Assembly: GCF_000497445.1 (NCBI RefSeq)
Contig: NZ_CM002285.1
Span: 4,999,574 to 5,063,573, forward strand
Reading direction: 5' to 3'
Source of the DNA: Streptomyces roseochromogenus subsp. oscitans DS 12.976
Lineage (GTDB): Bacteria > Actinomycetota > Actinomycetes > Streptomycetales > Streptomycetaceae
DNA: 64,000 bases
Shown here: piece by piece, positions 61,081 through 64,000 of the stretch
Numbering within the stretch: the first letter of the stretch is position 1
Layout of the letters: every line of letters begins with the position of its first letter
Position numbers and translations under genes: made by a program
The notes under the pieces: generated by a model
Seen by the model: the letters and a program-made list of their open reading frames with translations, nothing else
Told to the model about the DNA's origin: nothing
Database searches by the model: none

Positions 61081-61443
61081 TCAGTAGACGAGCGCCTGCG
61101 TCCCGTCCGCCAGCGCCTCCTGCACGAAGACCTGCGCCCCCGCGATCCGTACGCCCTCGATGACGTCCTTCTCGGTGATCTCCCGCCGGGCCGCGCACTG
61201 TGTGCACAGCGTGATCCGCCCGGCGGCGAGGATCGACTCGATCAGATCCGGCAGCGGGGCGGCGTGCGGCAGCTCGAACTCCGCCGCCCGCCCCGGCAGC
61301 GCGAACCAGGACGACTCCCCGGTCAGCCACAGCGAGACGTCGACACCGCTGGCCACGGCCACCGCCGCCACGGTGAAGGCCTGCGAGCAGCGCTCGGGGG
61401 CGTCCGCCCCCGCCGTCACCTTGATCACGAGCTTCTTGGTCAT
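61081..61443 (-). CDS. DsrE-family sulfur-relay-like protein
   Basis: This 120-residue protein has the DsrE/F fold: LVIKVTAGADAPERCSQAF at the start, then ITLCTQCAARR. Two Cys residues in LCTQC could carry sulfur. It may act with the sulfurtransferase/DUF1416/MoaD genes nearby. ATG 61443 overlaps the stop of the upstream gene (ATGA). Confidence 0.85.
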   Translation of the reverse strand: MTKKLVIKVTAGADAPERCSQAFTVAAVAVASGVDVSLWLTGESSWFALPGRAAEFELPHAAPLPDLIESILAAGRITLCTQCAARREITEKDVIEGVRIAGAQVFVQEALADGTQALVY

Positions 61444-61685
61444 ACGGGCAGCGTAGCCGCGGCGACGACGGTGACGATCAGCGTGGCGACACAGAGCACG
61501 GTGAGCACGCCGCTGACGACGGCTCCGTCGACCGACCGCCGCCGGCGCCGTCTCTGCCGGGCCTGCTCGGCGAAATACGGGTGAAAGGGCGGCACCGCGT
61601 ATGCGGGCTGGACGAACTCCGGGTCCCGAGGCGTACGCCCCTCCGCCTGCCGCCGCTTGCACTCCTCGTACGGCAGCCCCGTCAT
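61440..61685 (-). CDS. small C-terminal-anchored membrane protein
   Basis: This 81-residue protein has a soluble basic head with an RRRRRR stretch and one C-terminal helix (GAVVSGVLTVLCVATLIVTVVAAATL). It overlaps both neighbours by 4 bases (ATGA at each end), so three genes are translated together. The function is unknown. Confidence 0.75.
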   Translation of the reverse strand: MTGLPYEECKRRQAEGRTPRDPEFVQPAYAVPPFHPYFAEQARQRRRRRRSVDGAVVSGVLTVLCVATLIVTVVAAATLPV

Positions 61686-62086
61686 GCCCGGTGCTCCTTC
61701 CGTTGGTGCTGGCGCAGCAGGACGTTCGCGTCGGTCTCGGCGCTGCGGTCGTACTCGGCACGGGCGGTCTCCCTGCGCCCGGCAAGCTCCGCGCAGGCAG
61801 GGCAGCCGGGGACCGGCCGGGGCGGGCGGCTGAGGTCCTCGGGGGTCGGCGGTGCGCTCGCACCGGCCGCGCGGGTGTGCTGGTTCGTCGCCCGCACCTC
61901 GGCGCTCAGTCGCTCCCGAGGTGTGGCCGGGCGGAGCGAGGCCGGGTCGGCCTGCCACTCCTGGCCGCCGCCGACGGGGCGCAGCATCGCGTACGGGCCT
62001 GACTTGTCCCGGTATTCGCCGACCTGGCTGGTCGCCGGGTCGTAGAGGACGGATCCGGGTTCGAGGGGCTCCGACTTCGTTGTCAT
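61682..62086 (-). CDS. small CxxC protein of XRE-module type
   Basis: This is a 134-residue soluble protein. VGEYRDKSGPYAMLRPVGGGQEW and the CX2C in PGCPACAELAGRRE are features I have seen in proteins encoded next to XRE-DUF5753 genes. A zinc site is possible. GGAGCGGAC lies upstream of the ATG. It is the first gene of the three-gene unit and diverges from the fourth XRE gene. Confidence 0.75.
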   Translation of the reverse strand: MTTKSEPLEPGSVLYDPATSQVGEYRDKSGPYAMLRPVGGGQEWQADPASLRPATPRERLSAEVRATNQHTRAAGASAPPTPEDLSRPPRPVPGCPACAELAGRRETARAEYDRSAETDANVLLRQHQRKEHRA

Positions 62087-62129
62087 CGGGGTCCGCTCCT
62101 TTCCGTGAACGCCTGAACGCAGCGCGAGC

Positions 62130-62241
62130 GTTGAACTACGCTGCGTGTTCGGATGCTTCGAGCATGGCGCATGGAAAAGGCGTTTGGGCTGTTGAGAGGC
62201 CCAAGTTCAACGCTGGGCCCGCCAAATTCAACAAATTCAAC
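62130..62241. promoter_or_regulatory. TTCAAC motif cluster upstream of the fourth XRE gene
   Basis: GTTGAAC (62130-62136), GTTCAACG (62205-62212) and two tandem copies of AAATTCAAC (62224-62241) occur in the divergent interval. These are candidate binding sites for the XRE regulator. Confidence 0.65.
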
Positions 62242-62250
62242 AGGAGCGCG

Positions 62251-63093
62251 ATGCCACAGCGGTTGGTGATCACGGGACGGAGCCAGGAGCCAAGGGGGCG
62301 GTTCGTCGAGGAGTTACGGCGTCTGAGGACCGAGCGGGGTTTGAGCCTGCGGGACCTCGCGAAGGAAGTGGGCTGGGACGCGTCCCTGTTCAGCAAGATG
62401 GAGAGCGGGCGAACGCTTGGCGGGCCCGAGGTCGTACAGGCGCTGGATCAGTTCTACGGGACGCCGGGATTGCTGGTGACGCTGTGGGAGCTGGCGGTGG
62501 CGGATCCGACGCAGTTCAGGGAGCAGTACCGGCGCTACATGCTGCTGGAGGCGGAGGCCATCAGCCTGTGGCACTACGCCGTGAGCGCACCGCCGGGCCT
62601 GCTCCAGACGGCCGGGTACGCACACGAGGCGCTTGCCGTGGGTTGGATCAAGGGCCCTGAACTGGAGCAGCAGGTCGAAGCACGCCTAGGGCGACGACAG
62701 TTGCTGGACGGTGACGATCCACCGCTGTTCCGCGTCATCCTCTCCGAGGCCGTGCTGCGTACTTCGCTGCGCGACGAGAGGGCGTGGCGGGGTCAGTTGG
62801 AGCACCTGGCGGAGTCCGCCGAGCGCCAGAACATCACCCTCCAGGTGCTGCCGTTCAGCGCTGGCCCCCACGGCTTGATGAACACCGCCGTGATGTTCCT
62901 GCGGCTGCCGGGCGGTCGGACGGTCGCCTATTCCGAGAACGACCTGCGTGGTGAACTCATCGAAGAAGACACCTCAGTTGAGCTGCTACAGCGTAGGTAC
63001 GATGCGATGCGTGACCTGGCGCTGTCACCGGCCGAGTCGCGGAAGTTCATCCTGCGGATGTTGGAGGAAGTGCCGTGCGAGCCATCGACCTGA
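62251..63093 (+). CDS. fourth XRE-family regulator with DUF5753 domain
   Basis: This 280-residue protein has the helix-turn-helix LRRLRTERGLSLRDLAKEVGWDASLFSK. Its DUF5753 domain shows PPGLLQTAGYAHEAL, then LQVLPFSAGPHGLMNTAV and RYDAMRDLALSPAES, close to the third copy at 47041. AGGAG precedes ATG 62251. It overlaps the DUF397 gene that follows. Confidence 0.9.
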   Translation: MPQRLVITGRSQEPRGRFVEELRRLRTERGLSLRDLAKEVGWDASLFSKMESGRTLGGPEVVQALDQFYGTPGLLVTLWELAVADPTQFREQYRRYMLLEAEAISLWHYAVSAPPGLLQTAGYAHEALAVGWIKGPELEQQVEARLGRRQLLDGDDPPLFRVILSEAVLRTSLRDERAWRGQLEHLAESAERQNITLQVLPFSAGPHGLMNTAVMFLRLPGGRTVAYSENDLRGELIEEDTSVELLQRRYDAMRDLALSPAESRKFILRMLEEVPCEPST

Positions 63094-63347
63094 GCGGCGT
63101 GACCTGGCGCAAGAGCAGCTACAGCAACACGAGCGGGGGCGAGTGCATCGAAGTCTCCGACGACTTCCTGAGCGTCGCAGACTGGCGCAAGAGCAGCTAC
63201 AGCAACCCGGACGGCGGCGAGTGCGTCGAGGTCGCCGACAACCTCCCCCTCGTCCCCGTCCGTGACAGCAAGGACACCACCCGCACCCCCCTGCTGATCG
63301 GCGCGGGCGCCTGGGCGGACTTTGTCGAGGGAGTCAAGCGGGGGTGA
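63075..63347 (+). CDS. DUF397 protein with an internal duplication
   Basis: This 90-residue protein has the DUF397 core twice, WRKSSYSNTSGGECIEVSD and then WRKSSYSNPDGGECVEVAD, followed by one VPVRDSKD and one C-terminal AWADFVEGV. Normal family members have one copy and about 60 residues. GTG 63075 has GGAGGAAG upstream and overlaps the XRE gene by 19 bases. Confidence 0.9.
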   Translation: MRAIDLSGVTWRKSSYSNTSGGECIEVSDDFLSVADWRKSSYSNPDGGECVEVADNLPLVPVRDSKDTTRTPLLIGAGAWADFVEGVKRG

Positions 63348-63355
63348 CCAGGGGC

Positions 63356-63550
63356 TCAGCCGAAGAGTCTGGCATTCAGCGGGGTGCCCACCAGGTCTTT
63401 GACGTCTGACAGGGCCGCAGAACGATGGGTGCCGGGATCGGGGGCGTGTTCCACGTAGCCGGTGTTCCGGGCGTGGGCAGTAGTCGACGTGACCGCCAGC
63501 AAGAGACAGGCAGCTACACCCGTCGCCATCGTTCGCAGCACCTTGAGCAT
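63356..63550 (-). CDS. small secreted protein
   Basis: This is a 64-residue precursor with a signal peptide (MLKVLRTMATGVAACLLLA, then cleavage after AHA) and a 38-residue mature part that is Asp/His/Arg-rich. It contains no Cys in the mature region and no known motif. GAGAAGAG precedes the ATG. The function is unknown. Confidence 0.65.
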   Translation of the reverse strand: MLKVLRTMATGVAACLLLAVTSTTAHARNTGYVEHAPDPGTHRSAALSDVKDLVGTPLNARLFG

Positions 63551-63756
63551 GCTCTTCTCTCCGATCTCAGGTCGAACCTGGATCAAGGTTCGGTGCCGCC
63601 CGAACCCGGGGCGAGCCAGGCGGGCCGAATGGCGGTGCGGCCCCGATGCGGGCGGCCGGGACCCTGGTCGGCCCACCTCATCAGGAGGCCCCATCCCCGG
63701 CCGCGTAAGCTGGGCCCCGGCTCTGTCGTATGCCCGCCCTCGCTCAAGGAGCACCC

Positions 63757-63855
63757 GTGGAAGCATTCTTCGAAACCCTGCTGGTCCTGGTCTGCGTCGG
63801 CGTGCTCGCCTTCGCCGGGCTGACCGTGAAGAAGCTGTACCAGGGCCAGCGCTGA
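63757..63855 (+). CDS. 32-residue single-helix membrane peptide
   Basis: AAGGAG lies 5 bases before GTG 63757. One helix (LLVLVCVGVLAFAGLTV) fills most of the peptide and it ends KKLYQGQR. I recall a similar tiny gene upstream of the FABP-type gene in Streptomyces. The function is unknown. Confidence 0.7.
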   Translation: MEAFFETLLVLVCVGVLAFAGLTVKKLYQGQR

Positions 63856-63890
63856 CCCACGCCAAGGAAAGATCCAGGAAGCTTCCCCTC

Positions 63891-64000
63891 ATGATCGAGA
63901 TCCCGTCCGACCTGCACAAGGACCTCGTCCCGCTCGCCTTCTTGCTCGGCAACTGGGCCGGTGCGGGCGTGCACGACTTCCCCGGCTCGGAGAAGTGCAA
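63891..64000 (+). CDS. FABP/nitrobindin-like heme-binding protein, 5' part
   Basis: Only the first 36 codons are in the window. The start IEIPSDLHKDLVPLAFLLGNWAG and the GVHDFPGSEK match the nitrobindin/FABP-like beta-barrel family (GxWxGxG motif). It is probably a heme-dependent protein reacting with nitrogen oxides. The gene runs past the right edge. Confidence 0.85.
   Translation, partial: MIEIPSDLHKDLVPLAFLLGNWAGAGVHDFPGSEKC

Overview
The window is high-GC actinobacterial chromosome with GTG/TTG starts, very dense packing and many 4-base stop/start overlaps. The gene content (pstSCAB, pit, ppk with a CHAD protein, mshD, glnR, csoR, many XRE-DUF5753/DUF397 pairs) and the typical intergenic repeats point to Streptomyces. 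From memory, the order csoR, DUF47/pit, pst, NUDIX/CHAD/ppk, mshD, two-component pair, protease, lacI, glnR resembles the SCO4120s-4160s stretch of S. coelicolor. I could not check this.

Layout. 1-8.4 kb: an isochorismatase/acetyltransferase divergent pair, then six minus-strand genes that read like a minimal chromosomal type IV secretion-like machine (VirB2-, VirB8-, VirB6-, PrgI/SCO6880-, VirB4- and VirD4-like). 8.8-10.8 kb: a decayed and an intact sedolisin (S53) protease in tandem. 11-19 kb: TetR/SDR pair, secreted trypsin-like protease, Ser/Thr kinase, a lytic transglycosylase-NlpC/P60 enzyme (a possible VirB1 partner), PAP2 phosphatase, Tat-exported flavoprotein. 19.4-23.9 kb: PHO-box controlled pstSCAB.

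24-29 kb is an accessory patch: a PIN/RHH toxin-antitoxin pair with a perfect 24-bp palindrome, and a WhiJ/AbaA-type block of anti-sigma-like ATPase, two XRE regulators, DUF397, DUF6879 and small proteins, one frameshifted. 29.4-31.6 kb: pit with its DUF47 partner and csoR. 31.6-35.3 kb: small proteins, a lipoprotein and a PQQ-propeller protein. 35.4-39.3 kb: NUDIX-CHAD-ppk, a polyphosphate block. 39.9-43.2 kb: mshD, then two related micropeptides next to an ABC exporter whose signature motif is interrupted by a small hairpin insertion. 43.3-45.7 kb: a TPR and AAA+ pair.

45.7-49.7 kb is a second accessory patch: a RelE-like/DUF6247 pair, another XRE plus two DUF397 genes, and an NmrA/MarR pair with three operator-like palindromes. 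49.7-55.6 kb: two-component pair, HtrA-like protease, LacI regulator and glnR. 55.8-61.7 kb: hydrolase, MoaD-like protein, DUF1416 and sulfurtransferase with a Cys-containing leaderless leader peptide, DUF2993, DUF3099 and DsrE. 61.7-63.3 kb: a third XRE/DUF397 set, with an internally duplicated DUF397. The window ends inside a FABP/nitrobindin-like gene.

Themes: phosphate uptake and polyphosphate (pst, pit, ppk, CHAD), sulfur handling, and repeated XRE-DUF397 modules. I saw no tRNA, rRNA, CRISPR array, transposase, integrase or complete biosynthetic cluster.
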